A DNA stretch of 64,000 nt, taken from the NCBI RefSeq assembly GCF_003020115.1, contig NZ_PYFX01000024.1:1-64000 (forward strand). Direction: 5' to 3'. A program made the translations under genes and the position numbers. The DNA comes from Bradyrhizobium sp. MOS002 (GTDB lineage: Bacteria > Pseudomonadota > Alphaproteobacteria > Rhizobiales > Xanthobacteraceae). This document shows, piece after piece, positions 8,418 to 16,588 of this stretch (the stretch's first letter is position 1; every line of letters starts with the position of its first letter). The notes below the pieces were generated by a model. That model ran no database searches. It saw only the letters and a list, made by a program, of their open reading frames with translations, and was not told the origin of the DNA.

Positions 8418-8424
8418 CTGTTTT

Positions 8425-8616
8425 TCAGGATCCGCGCTTCTGCGTGACGAGGCGCAACGAAATGCCGTGCTGCCAGGCTCGCACCCTCACGGCCGCTTCG
8501 CTGCGACCAAGTTCGCCGGCGATCTCGTCCGGCCGCCAGCCGGCTTCGGCCAAGGCCTTCAACCGCTCGTGCTCTTCCGCTGTCCACTTCTTCAACAACG
8601 GGTAGCGTGATTGCAT
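8425..8616 (-). CDS. Small SANT/Myb-like helix-turn-helix protein
   Basis: The 63-residue protein is essentially one Myb/SANT-like DNA-binding unit: KKWTAEEHERLKALAEAGW, a PDEIAGELGRSE turn and a recognition helix AAVRVRAWQHGI. Such proteins are common in Rhizobiales and resemble the amino-terminal part of GcrA. It is probably a DNA-binding regulator, with unknown targets. Its gene converges with the NTF2-like gene, leaving only seven bases between the two stops. Confidence 0.8.
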   Translation of the reverse strand: MQSRYPLLKKWTAEEHERLKALAEAGWRPDEIAGELGRSEAAVRVRAWQHGISLRLVTQKRGS

Positions 8617-8751
8617 GGTGGGAAGCTGTCTCGCCTGCGTGGTCGATGCAGGCGATAATCAGCAAAAACAGGCGGAGTTCCTATGCGACATTCTCATGCA
8701 ACCTGCAGCGCAGCCGTCCGGCAATCGACCGACGCAGTCGACAGGCCTCGC

Positions 8752-8943
8752 TCACATCCAGACTTCCTCGCGGCACGCATCGCAGCGGAAGATCTGGACC
8801 GAACGATCGCGCTTCACGTCCAAAATCGACGTCAGGCGGCGCGTGTCCCTCTCGCATTTGGGGCACGCCGGCGCCGGCTGATAGTGCTGACCCGGCCGCG
8901 TTGAGGGGCCCGCCTGCTGTTCACTGCTCATCGCATCGCTCAC
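8752..8943 (-). CDS. Zinc-ribbon miniprotein
   Basis: The 63-residue protein carries CPKC near residue 27 and CDAC near residue 54, separated by a strand-rich stretch ending IFRCDACREEVWM. It resembles the 6462 and 29830 proteins in layout. Its function is unknown. The bases upstream include GGAAC but no matching downstream element for an EcfG promoter. Confidence 0.75.
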   Translation of the reverse strand: MSDAMSSEQQAGPSTRPGQHYQPAPACPKCERDTRRLTSILDVKRDRSVQIFRCDACREEVWM

Positions 8944-9232
8944 ACTGGAGGACTGAGTTCCTAAGCATCAAAGTGGACATTTGTTCCAATCACGCCCGGT
9001 ACTTATCCATTGTTCGTTGATGGAGAGCGCGGCCAGGAGGTCCCACGCAACCGACCCCGATCACACATCCAGATCGCGCAACCCCGCGGCCGCGGCGGCA
9101 GCGGGCCGCCCGACAGGTCGACTTTAGTTCAAATGCAGCAGGGCGGATTCGGCAGGATGCAATGGGTTCGCGCCATGCTGGAACATCTCCCTTGCGACAG
9201 ACGCAATCGGGAAAACCTCGGAGAGATCGTCG

Positions 9233-9418
9233 ATGTATGTCGTCGCCGCCGCATTGCTGGTGCTGTCGGGACTGTTCTACTCCGCGAGCCACCACGAGAT
9301 CGGCTCGTTCGGCGTCACCATGTGCACCTATGGCAGTGCGTTCTGCGACAACCCGCTGATCGTCTTTTCCGGCGCGGCGCTGGCCGGCGCCTGGGGCATG
9401 TTCGTCAGCATCAAATAA
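9233..9418 (+). CDS. Small membrane protein, hypothetical
   Basis: The 61-residue product has two hydrophobic helices (about residues 2-17 and 43-60) flanking a short loop with two cysteines. A GGAGAG ribosome site lies eight bases before the ATG. It is probably a two-helix inner-membrane protein with a periplasmic disulfide. I do not know its family. Confidence 0.65.
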   Translation: MYVVAAALLVLSGLFYSASHHEIGSFGVTMCTYGSAFCDNPLIVFSGAALAGAWGMFVSIK

Positions 9419-9692
9419 TTCGGACGACACTTGCTCGGGGGACCAACGCCTCGCCGGTGACCATGCGCGGGTTGCGGACTGCGCGACAGCCGTCCCTGGC
9501 CGCCCGGTTGCACTCGGGATGCGCGCCAAAGCGGGCACCGGGTATTCTCCGATGATGCCCTTATACAGGTGTTTTGCCCGACGAGTCAAAAGCGATTAGC
9601 TTTATCAGAAATGAGCCGGCTCATCCCTATCGGGAACCTTGTTCCCTCATTGGCATTTGTGAAGGACGCGCCCGACCGAGGTCCCTCCTGCC

Positions 9693-10979
9693 ATGACCGA
9701 CAGTGCCCTCACCCCCACGAAATCCGCGCCGACATTGTTGCAGCGGCTGGGGCCGGGACTCGTCACCGGGGCGGCCGACGACGATCCGTCGGGCATCGCC
9801 ACCTATTCGCAGGCCGGCGCGCAATTCGGTTACGGATTGCTCTGGACGGTGTTTCTGACCACGCCGTTCATGATCGCCATCCAGCTCGTCAGCGCCCGGA
9901 TCGGCCGCGTCACCGGCAAGGGGCTGGCCGCCAACGTCATGCAGGTCGCGCCGCGCTGGGCGGTGCTGTCGCTCGTCGCCATGCTCGTTGCCGCCAACAC
10001 CTTCAACATCGCCGCCGACATCGCCGCGATGGCGGAGGCGCTCTCGCTCGTGATCGGCGGCCTCAACCACGAGCACGCGCTGATCTTCGCGGCGGGCTCG
10101 ACCCTGCTGCAGGTGTTTCTGCCCTATCGGCGCTATTCGCCGGTGCTGAAATTTCTCACCTTGGCGCTGTTCGCCTATGTCGCGACCGCCTTCACCGTCA
10201 AGATCCCGTGGAGCACGGCGCTGCTCGCGGCGGTGTGGCCGCAGACGAATGTCAGCGCCGACTATTTCATGATGGTCGTCGCCGTGCTCGGCACCACGAT
10301 CAGCCCGTATCTGTTCTTCTGGCAGGCCTCGCAGGAGGTCGAAGAGATGAACCAGGGCAAGCGCGACAAGCCGCTGCGCGAGCTGAAGCGCGGCGGCGAT
10401 CCGGAGCTCGCGCGTATCAGGACCGACACCATCGCCGGCATGCTGCTCTCCAACGGCATCGCCTTCTTCATCATCCTCACCACCGCCTCGGTGCTGCACG
10501 CGAATGGCGTCACCAACATCAATTCGGCGACGGAGGCCGCCGAAGCGCTGCGGCCGCTCGCCGGCGACTTCACGTTCGCGCTGTTCGCGACCGGCATCAT
10601 CGGCACCGGCCTGCTCGCAATTCCGGTGCTGGCGGGCTCGGCCGCGTACGGCGTGGCGGAGATCTTCGGCTGGCACGCGACGCTGGAAGCGAAGCCCGAC
10701 GAGGCGGTGGGCTTCTACACCATCATCGCCGCGGCCACCATCATGGGCTTCGGACTCGGTTTCACCGGGATCGATTCGATCCACATGCTGGTCTGGAGCG
10801 CCGTGCTCAACGGCATCGTCGCCGTTCCGATCATGGCCATGATGATGCTGATCGTCTCGAGCAAGACGATCATGGGTCGCTTCAAGGGCCGGTCATGGCT
10901 CGTCGCGCTGGGCTGGCTCGGCACCGCGTTGATGGCGCTGGCCGTGCTCGCTTTGCTCGGCTCCTCCGCGATCGGCTGA
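9693..10979 (+). CDS. Nramp-family divalent metal transporter, divergent subgroup
   Basis: The 428-residue, about eleven-helix membrane protein has Nramp features: PGLVTGAADDDPSGI in helix 1 and a helix 6 segment that aligns with the canonical MPH motif. The canonical DPGN of helix 1 reads DPSG and MPH of helix 6 reads SPY, so the metal-binding Met, His and Asn are replaced. This points to a subgroup outside the classical Mn/Fe importers, such as the Nramp-related magnesium transporters, but substrate cannot be assigned. The gene is monocistronic, with 273 bases of non-coding DNA upstream. Confidence 0.88.
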   Translation: MTDSALTPTKSAPTLLQRLGPGLVTGAADDDPSGIATYSQAGAQFGYGLLWTVFLTTPFMIAIQLVSARIGRVTGKGLAANVMQVAPRWAVLSLVAMLVAANTFNIAADIAAMAEALSLVIGGLNHEHALIFAAGSTLLQVFLPYRRYSPVLKFLTLALFAYVATAFTVKIPWSTALLAAVWPQTNVSADYFMMVVAVLGTTISPYLFFWQASQEVEEMNQGKRDKPLRELKRGGDPELARIRTDTIAGMLLSNGIAFFIILTTASVLHANGVTNINSATEAAEALRPLAGDFTFALFATGIIGTGLLAIPVLAGSAAYGVAEIFGWHATLEAKPDEAVGFYTIIAAATIMGFGLGFTGIDSIHMLVWSAVLNGIVAVPIMAMMMLIVSSKTIMGRFKGRSWLVALGWLGTALMALAVLALLGSSAIG

Positions 10980-10983
10980 CTAG

Positions 10984-11085
10984 CTAGCCGTTCGAAAAGG
11001 CTGCCGATATCTGCGAGGCGATGATGAAGGCCGCGAACAGGGCGGGCACGCTCACGAAGCGCAGGAATTGATCGATCGAAAGCAT
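10984..11085 (-). CDS. 33-residue membrane miniprotein
   Basis: ATG at 11085 follows a GGGGGAG ribosome site and encodes a 33-residue peptide, MLSIDQFLRFVSVPALFAAF followed by a further hydrophobic stretch. It is a single predicted membrane helix. It ends four bases after the convergent Nramp-like gene. No family was recognised, but the ribosome site supports expression. Confidence 0.55.
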   Translation of the reverse strand: MLSIDQFLRFVSVPALFAAFIIASQISAAFSNG

Positions 11086-11126
11086 CGCTGTCTCCCCCAA
11101 GACAAAGAACGTCCACGCCCGCCGCG

Positions 11127-11237
11127 CTATTCCACCCCGTGCGCGGCGTGCTGATCGGCCGTCAGAAACTGATCGGAAATGGCAGCCCCACCCATCGTGA
11201 GCAGCGCCAGGAGCGAAATCACAGCCAGAAATTTCAT
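11127..11237 (-). CDS. 36-residue peptide with a signal-like amino terminus
   Basis: The frame from ATG 11237 starts MKFLAVISLLALLTMGGAA and ends with a short polar tail containing two histidines. It could be a small secreted or membrane-anchored peptide. No good ribosome site is visible, and a longer in-frame start exists at 11327, so this call is weak. Confidence 0.35.
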   Translation of the reverse strand: MKFLAVISLLALLTMGGAAISDQFLTADQHAAHGVE

Positions 11238-11486
11238 GGCCGGAGGGTCGATCCCGATTGTGGCCAAAAACGTCAAAGCATGGTCCCTTTTCAGGACGAT
11301 CCCGGGAAAGATCATGGCTGTCCCCACCGGACTCTACGGAGTATTCCGCCGCAGCAAGGCGGCAAAGCGCCCCCGGCGCAGCTCGCCGGGCTTCACTGCG
11401 CAGGGCCATTAGCTTAACAGTTGCGGCTGGAGCGGGGCTTGCGAGCCGGCCAAAGAAAAAAGCCCAGCCGGGCGACAGGGAGCGAC

Positions 11487-12701
11487 ATGACTAAATCGTC
11501 GAAAGCGACAAGTCTCGAAATTCTCGCCTGCGATGCCGGCTGGAGAAACTACCACTTCGTCAAGCTGACGACCGAGGACGGCATCGTCGGCTGGAGCGAA
11601 TTCGACGAGGGCTTCGGCTCGCCCGGCGTCGGCGCTGCGATCCAGCGCCTGTCGGCCCGGGTCATCGGGCAGAACGTTTTCCGGCACGAGCGCATCTACG
11701 CCGAACTGTTCGCGGCCACACGTCCTGCCGCCGGCGGCGTGGTGGCGCAGGCGCTCGGCGCGATCGAGAACGCACTGCTCGATGCCAAGGCGAAGTGTCT
11801 CGGTGTGCCCTGCTACGAACTGCTCGGCGGCAAGATCCGCGACCGTGTCAGGGTCTATTGGTCACATTGCGCGACGTGGCGGATCAATCACCCGTCCTGG
11901 TACAAGCCGCCGATCGAGAACCTCGACGGCGTCAAGGCGATGGGACGCGAGGTGCGCGAGAAGAAGTTCACCGCGCTCAAGACCAACATCTTCTCCTACG
12001 ACGACGGCAAGCCAACCGGTTGGCGACCGGGCTTCGGCTCTCCCTTCGCCCCCGAGATCAACGTCGATCGCAAAATCCTGCGCGACCTACGCATGCATCT
12101 GGAAGCGATCCGCGACGGTGCGGGCCCCGACGTCGACATCCTGCTCGACTGCAACTTCAACGCCAAGACCGAGGGCTACCTGAAAATCCTGCGCACCATC
12201 GCGGACCTCGACATGTTCTGGGTCGAGATCGACAGCTTCAATCCGGAAGCGCTCGGTTACATCCGCAGGCAAAGCCCGCATCCCATCTCGTCCTGCGAGA
12301 CGCTATTGGGCTTGCGGGAATTCCTGCCTTATTTCCGCGAGCAGGCCATGGACGTCGCGATCATCGACACGCCCTGGAACGGCGTCTGGCAGTCGATGAA
12401 GATCGCTGCCGCTGCGGAAGCGTGCGAAGTCAACGTTGCGCCGCATAATTTCTACGGCCATCTTTGCTCGATGATGAACGCGCATTTCTGCGCCGCCGTG
12501 CCGAACCTGCGCATCATGGAGATCGACATCGATCGCCTGGCGTGGGACCGCGAGTTGTTCACGCATGAGCCCGAAATTCAGGACGGCCATCTGGTCATTC
12601 CGGACCGGCCCGGCTGGGGCACCGATCCAAACGAGGAAGCCCTTCGGGCGCACCCGCCAAAGACCAGCGGCGGATTGCTCAACTACGGCCGCAAGGGCTA
12701 G
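11487..12701 (+). CDS. Mandelate racemase/muconate lactonizing enzyme family (enolase superfamily)
   Basis: The 404-residue protein has the enolase-superfamily capping domain and barrel. Metal ligands are visible as Asp221 (LLDCNF), Glu247 (WVEID) and Glu271 (SCETL), with Asp294 and His320 (APHN) forming the Asp-His dyad of the mandelate racemase subgroup. The usual KxK of the second barrel strand reads Lys165-Thr-Asn167, so one catalytic lysine is replaced. This suggests a sugar-acid dehydratase-like reaction using mainly the His face. The substrate is unknown. The start at 11487 is set by CAGGGAG just upstream. Confidence 0.9.
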   Translation: MTKSSKATSLEILACDAGWRNYHFVKLTTEDGIVGWSEFDEGFGSPGVGAAIQRLSARVIGQNVFRHERIYAELFAATRPAAGGVVAQALGAIENALLDAKAKCLGVPCYELLGGKIRDRVRVYWSHCATWRINHPSWYKPPIENLDGVKAMGREVREKKFTALKTNIFSYDDGKPTGWRPGFGSPFAPEINVDRKILRDLRMHLEAIRDGAGPDVDILLDCNFNAKTEGYLKILRTIADLDMFWVEIDSFNPEALGYIRRQSPHPISSCETLLGLREFLPYFREQAMDVAIIDTPWNGVWQSMKIAAAAEACEVNVAPHNFYGHLCSMMNAHFCAAVPNLRIMEIDIDRLAWDRELFTHEPEIQDGHLVIPDRPGWGTDPNEEALRAHPPKTSGGLLNYGRKG

Positions 12702-12707
12702 AGCATC

Positions 12708-13004
12708 CTACGGCGTCACGGGATTGACGGTCGGGGATGTCTTCGGCCCCGGCCGCTCCGGCTCGACCGGCGACTTCTGTTCGGTCGGGAGCACTGCGGC
12801 GCCTGCGGCGCGGGCGGCCTCGCCCGTGGTCGCATGCATCGCAACGTGGGCGGGCTGCGTCTTGGCGCGATTCCATGGCCCATGATCGACGACGAGCATC
12901 GCAGCAATCGTCACCGCGGCCACAATCAACGCGATCACGCCGGGATGGCGAAGCGCTGAGGACATGGAATTTGCGAACCGATCCGTTGCCATCGTAGAAG
13001 CCAT
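12708..13004 (-). CDS. Single-pass membrane protein, hypothetical
   Basis: The 98-residue product has one membrane helix (about residues 20-40) and a Pro/Ala-rich tail ending in PGPKTSPTVNPVTP, probably periplasmic. AGAGGAAA lies before the ATG. It is convergent with the enolase-family gene and downstream of soxCD on the same strand. I do not recognise the family. Confidence 0.65.
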   Translation of the reverse strand: MASTMATDRFANSMSSALRHPGVIALIVAAVTIAAMLVVDHGPWNRAKTQPAHVAMHATTGEAARAAGAAVLPTEQKSPVEPERPGPKTSPTVNPVTP

Positions 13005-13106
13005 ACGTTTTCCTCTCGCATGTTAATGCAATCGCGTCCTGCGAGTTCCGCCCTCGGCCCAGGCAAGTTCCCGGCCAATGGCGGGAACTTGACGGCCACG
13101 GGGCAT

Positions 13107-13649
13107 TCACTGTTTCACATCCGGCCGCGTATCGCCGACGAACCGGTCGCGGTTCGGCATTTTGACAGCCGCAAGCGATTTGGCATCGAGCGTCGCATCC
13201 GCTCCCACCAGCCCGTTCAGGTTCAGGATGTACGCCGACACCGCGTAAACCTCCTCATCGCTCAGCGATTGCGGCGCGTTCTGCGGCATCGCACGGCGGA
13301 TGTAGTCGAACAGCGTCGGCGCATATGGCCAATAGCTGCCGACGGTCCGGATGGGCTTTGGCGTTGCGATCGTGCCCTGCCCACCGACGAGCCGATCACC
13401 CAGCCCGCCCTCGCCCTTGTCGCCATGGCATGATGCACATTGCAGGGCGAACACCTCGCGCCCATGGCTGACCGAGCCGCTTCCCTTCGGCAGATTGCTG
13501 CCGTCGCGTCCGATGTCGATATTCCAGCCCGCAATCTCCGCAGCGGTCGCGGGGCGTCCGACGCCGTACAGGCTTTGTGCTTGCGCTCCGCTCGCGAACG
13601 CACACAGCACGATGACGACAGCAATGCCGCAAGTCTCACGCCAGCGCAT
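13107..13649 (-). CDS. soxD: SoxD-like monohaem cytochrome c, electron acceptor of SoxC
   Basis: The 180-residue exported protein has a signal peptide cut near QAQS and one haem-c site, Cys71-Ala-Ser-Cys74-His75. The opening of the mature part, YGVGRPATAAEIAGW, resembles SoxD or the SorB-type cytochrome. It overlaps the end of soxC by 14 bases, so it is the partner that would take electrons from the molybdenum subunit in the periplasm. Classical SoxD has two haems; only one is present here, so it may be a shortened SoxD. Confidence 0.8.
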   Translation of the reverse strand: MRWRETCGIAVVIVLCAFASGAQAQSLYGVGRPATAAEIAGWNIDIGRDGSNLPKGSGSVSHGREVFALQCASCHGDKGEGGLGDRLVGGQGTIATPKPIRTVGSYWPYAPTLFDYIRRAMPQNAPQSLSDEEVYAVSAYILNLNGLVGADATLDAKSLAAVKMPNRDRFVGDTRPDVKQ

Positions 13650-14907
13650 TGGTCACCTCGCCGTCAGCCGCGATGCGCCAGGGCCATATTGCGTTGTTGT
13701 GGTAGAAATAGTTCTCGCCGCGTACCGCGAGCAACTCGGAGAGCGTCGGCTGCACATAGCCGGTCTCGTCGATGGCACGGCTCTGGATCACGGCAGGCTT
13801 GCCGTCCCACCGCCACGGCAAACGGAAGCGCGTGAGAGCACGCGTCAGCACCGGCTTCTGCAATTGCGCGCTTTGCCAACTCTTTCCCTCGTCCACGGAC
13901 ACTTCGACGCGCGCGATCTTGCCATGCCCGCTCCAGGCGATGCCGGTGATCTCGTGGAAACCGGGTGCGTTCAGGCGCTGGCCTCCCGAGGGCCGTGTGA
14001 TGATCGACTTCGCCTCCATGTAGAACGAAAATTCACGCGCGGTGCCGTCCGGCAGGAGGTCGGTGTATTTCGAGGTTTCCTCGCGCGAATAAACCGGCTC
14101 CGCCGCCACATGCAGACGGCGCAGCCACTTCACGCTCATATTGCCCTCGAAGCCCGGCAGGAAGAGCCGCAGCGGATAGCCCTGCTGCGGGCGAAGCCGC
14201 TCCCCGTTCTGGCTGTAGACCAGCATGGCGTCCTCGAGGCATTTCTCGATCGGGATGCTGCGGGTCAGCGCAGCCGCATCGGCGCCCTCGGCGACGACCC
14301 ATTTGGCGTCCGGCTTCAACCCGGCCTCCTGGAGCACCAGCTTGAGGCTGACGCCGGTCCATTCTGCACAACTCACCAGGCCCACGAGGTCCGACGCTGT
14401 CCTGCCGTAAGGCTTGCTGTAGCCGGGATTGCCGGAGCATTCGAGAAAGTGGACGCGCGATTCAGACGGGAAACGCCTGAGATCATCCATTGTGAAGATC
14501 AGCGGGCGCTCGACCAGCCCGTGCAGCATCAACCGGTGTTGGGCCGGATCGATGGTCGGAACGCCGCCATGATGCCGCTCGTAGAACAGGCCGTTCGGCG
14601 TGATGATGCCATCGAGCTCCTGCAACGGAGTCCGGCTGGAGGCCGAGATGTACTGCTTGAGCGTCTTCGAGATGTTCTTGACGACGCCCTTCTCGAACGG
14701 CGATGGCACGCCATAGGGCTGGCCGCCCGTCGGCTCGCCCGGCGCCTTCATCCATTCGGGAATGTTGGGTGGAAGGTTGTCGACCCCGGCGGCAACCGAT
14801 GCGCCGGCGCCCAGGACGGTCCCACCTGCTACCGCAGCGCTTCCGCGTAGAAAGCGGCGGCGAGTCGTGCCCGCGGATTTGTCGTCGGCGTCGAAGGTGC
14901 GGCTCAT
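13636..14907 (-). CDS. soxC: SoxC-type molybdenum sulfite/sulfane dehydrogenase subunit
   Basis: The 423-residue protein starts with a Tat signal (TRRRFLRG, residues 15-22) and then the SoxC-like LPPNIPEWMKAPGEP. The molybdenum-ligating cysteine is Cys157 in HFLECSGN. A sulfite-oxidase-type Mo-cofactor domain is followed by the Mo-co dimerisation domain (IAWSGHGKIARVEVS). In the Sox pathway SoxCD oxidises protein-bound sulfane sulfur; alone it may act as a periplasmic sulfite dehydrogenase. GAGGAT precedes the ATG at 14907; an in-frame start at 14982 lies upstream. No soxXYZAB genes are nearby. Confidence 0.9.
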   Translation of the reverse strand: MSRTFDADDKSAGTTRRRFLRGSAAVAGGTVLGAGASVAAGVDNLPPNIPEWMKAPGEPTGGQPYGVPSPFEKGVVKNISKTLKQYISASSRTPLQELDGIITPNGLFYERHHGGVPTIDPAQHRLMLHGLVERPLIFTMDDLRRFPSESRVHFLECSGNPGYSKPYGRTASDLVGLVSCAEWTGVSLKLVLQEAGLKPDAKWVVAEGADAAALTRSIPIEKCLEDAMLVYSQNGERLRPQQGYPLRLFLPGFEGNMSVKWLRRLHVAAEPVYSREETSKYTDLLPDGTAREFSFYMEAKSIITRPSGGQRLNAPGFHEITGIAWSGHGKIARVEVSVDEGKSWQSAQLQKPVLTRALTRFRLPWRWDGKPAVIQSRAIDETGYVQPTLSELLAVRGENYFYHNNAIWPWRIAADGEVTNALA

Positions 14908-15068
14908 TGGCGGATCCTCGGCTGTAGCGCGATCCGCATGAAACATTCTGCGACGAGCATTTGCAATTCGCAGCCATTTCAAAAACAGGCGATTTCCATC
15001 TGGACTGATCTAAATCCGGCGGCTACGACGGCAGTTCTCTTCTTCGCAGCGCACAAACAGCTCGTCCG

Positions 15069-16046
15069 TCACTCGCCCGGCGCGATCGCATTGCTCGGGG
15101 TCGGCCGGTCGGCGATCTGCTGGCCGAACAGGCTGCCGATCAGTTCGACCGCGGTGCGCGCGGTGCGGCCACGCTCGTCGAGGAACGGATTGAGCTCGAC
15201 GATGTCGACCGAACCGACCACTCCGGAATCGTGCAAGAGCTCCATGATCAGATGCGCCTCGCGATAGGTCGCTCCGCCCGGCACCGTCGTACCCACTCCG
15301 GGTGCGACGCCGGGGTCGAGAAAATCGACATCGAAGCTGACATGCAGGACGCCGTTGTTGGCCTTGACGCGCTCGATGACGCGACGGATCAGCACGGCGA
15401 CGCCGAATTCGTCGATCTGGCGCATGTCGACAACCCTGATCCGGCGCGTCCGCATCAACTCCTTTTCGAGCTTGTCGATCGAGCGCGCGCCGAACAGGTC
15501 GAGCCGGTCGGGATCGATCGAGGCGCGCGGATCATCGCCGAGCAATCCGTCGAGGCCGGGTTCGCCGCACAGGAATGCCGCCGACATGCCGTGCATGTTG
15601 GCAGTGATCGTCGTCTCCGGCGTGTTGTAATCGGCATGGGCATCGAGCCAGAGCACGAACAACTCCCGCCCGCGCTCCTGCCAGTGACGGGCCATGGCAT
15701 TCACCGATCCCATCGACAGCGTGTGATCGCCACCGAGAAAAATCGGCAGCGCGCCGGTTTTCGCGATCTCGTAGCCTCTCCGGCTCAGCACCCGCGTCCA
15801 GCGCTGGATTTCGCGGTAGTGATTGGCTTTGTCGGGGGGCTTGTCTGCGAGGTCCCGGAGCTCGGCCACCGAGAGATCGCCGTAATCGACGACTTCGAAA
15901 TCCAGGCTCTCGAGCAGTGTCGCAAGGCCGGCGGTGCGGAGCGCCGCAGGGCCCATCAGGGTACCGCGCTGCGAAGCCCCCATGTCGATGGGAGCGCCGA
16001 GCAAGGCGATGCGCCGGGCTCGATCCGTCGTGGTCCGGTCGGTCAC
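15069..16046 (-). CDS. rocF: Arginase
   Basis: The 325-residue ureohydrolase would cleave arginine to ornithine and urea. Mn-binding motifs are intact: GGDHT (His108), DAHAD (Asp135, His137, Asp139) and SFDVDFLDP (Asp239, Asp241). The GTG start at 16046 has an AGGAGA ribosome site. The enzyme feeds nitrogen as urea, which fits the nitrogen-scavenging theme further along, although it is 20 kb away and stands alone. Agmatinase is less likely because the spacing and the PGVGTTVPGG segment are those of arginase. Confidence 0.92.
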   Translation of the reverse strand: MTDRTTTDRARRIALLGAPIDMGASQRGTLMGPAALRTAGLATLLESLDFEVVDYGDLSVAELRDLADKPPDKANHYREIQRWTRVLSRRGYEIAKTGALPIFLGGDHTLSMGSVNAMARHWQERGRELFVLWLDAHADYNTPETTITANMHGMSAAFLCGEPGLDGLLGDDPRASIDPDRLDLFGARSIDKLEKELMRTRRIRVVDMRQIDEFGVAVLIRRVIERVKANNGVLHVSFDVDFLDPGVAPGVGTTVPGGATYREAHLIMELLHDSGVVGSVDIVELNPFLDERGRTARTAVELIGSLFGQQIADRPTPSNAIAPGE

Positions 16047-16209
16047 AGCTGTCTCCTGAGATCAGCAAGATTGAGCCAGCCTAACAGAGATTCGCATCCG
16101 TCGTTTCACGGAGAAGGTCTGCGCAAGGGTGCATGGAGTCGGAACAAAACCCCTGGCGCCGAATTGCTCTTCCAAGGCCGGTACCCGCCGTAAAAACCAC
16201 GGCGCCTGT

Positions 16210-16274
16210 CGCGGATAGCCAAAGGTCATCTGACCCGCTGTTCAGAACGAGCGCTCGCGCGGATAGCCAAAGGT
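16210..16274. repeat. Pair of 17-bp direct repeats, 48-base period
   Basis: CGCGGATAGCCAAAGGT occurs at 16210-16226 and again at 16258-16274. The pair lies in the 270-base gap between the divergent arginase gene and a small membrane gene. It may be a duplicated regulator site or a simple duplication. Confidence 0.6.
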
Positions 16275-16314
16275 ACCGGCCTCGCCACACATGATCAGCC
16301 TGGAGGTTGCGCAC

Positions 16315-16575
16315 TTGAACACGGAGATCCCGCAGTCCACCTCACATCCCGGCATGGCCGAGCGCGCCATCGATGCCGCGTCGGACGTATCTCGCACCAT
16401 CGGTGAAGTCGCAGGTGGCCTGCATGCGGCTGTCGACCGCATGACCTCCGCTATCGACGAAGCGCGAAAGCCGGGCCGGCCCCTCGCGACCGTCGCTGCG
16501 ATCACGCGCGAAGCGCCGCTCGCCAGCCTGTTCGTTGCTTTCCTGTTCGGCGTCGCGGTCGCGCGTCGGCGCTAG
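16315..16575 (+). CDS. ElaB/DUF883-like small membrane-anchored protein
   Basis: TTG at 16315 is preceded by GGAGG with ideal spacing, so it is preferred to the upstream ATG at 16291. The 86-residue product has a long amphipathic helical region and a carboxyl-terminal membrane helix ending in VAVARRR, the layout of ElaB/YqjD-type ribosome- or membrane-associated stress proteins. The assignment is by architecture only. Confidence 0.65.
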   Translation: MNTEIPQSTSHPGMAERAIDAASDVSRTIGEVAGGLHAAVDRMTSAIDEARKPGRPLATVAAITREAPLASLFVAFLFGVAVARRR

Positions 16576-16588
16576 ATCGTAACGGTGT

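Noticed and set aside
9569..10987. 472-codon plus-strand frame overlapping the Nramp-like gene
   Set aside because: It is a shifted frame of the transporter gene, with Arg/His-rich translation and no family pattern.
13351..14850. 499-codon plus-strand frame
   Set aside because: Antisense to soxC and soxD, which carry intact catalytic motifs.
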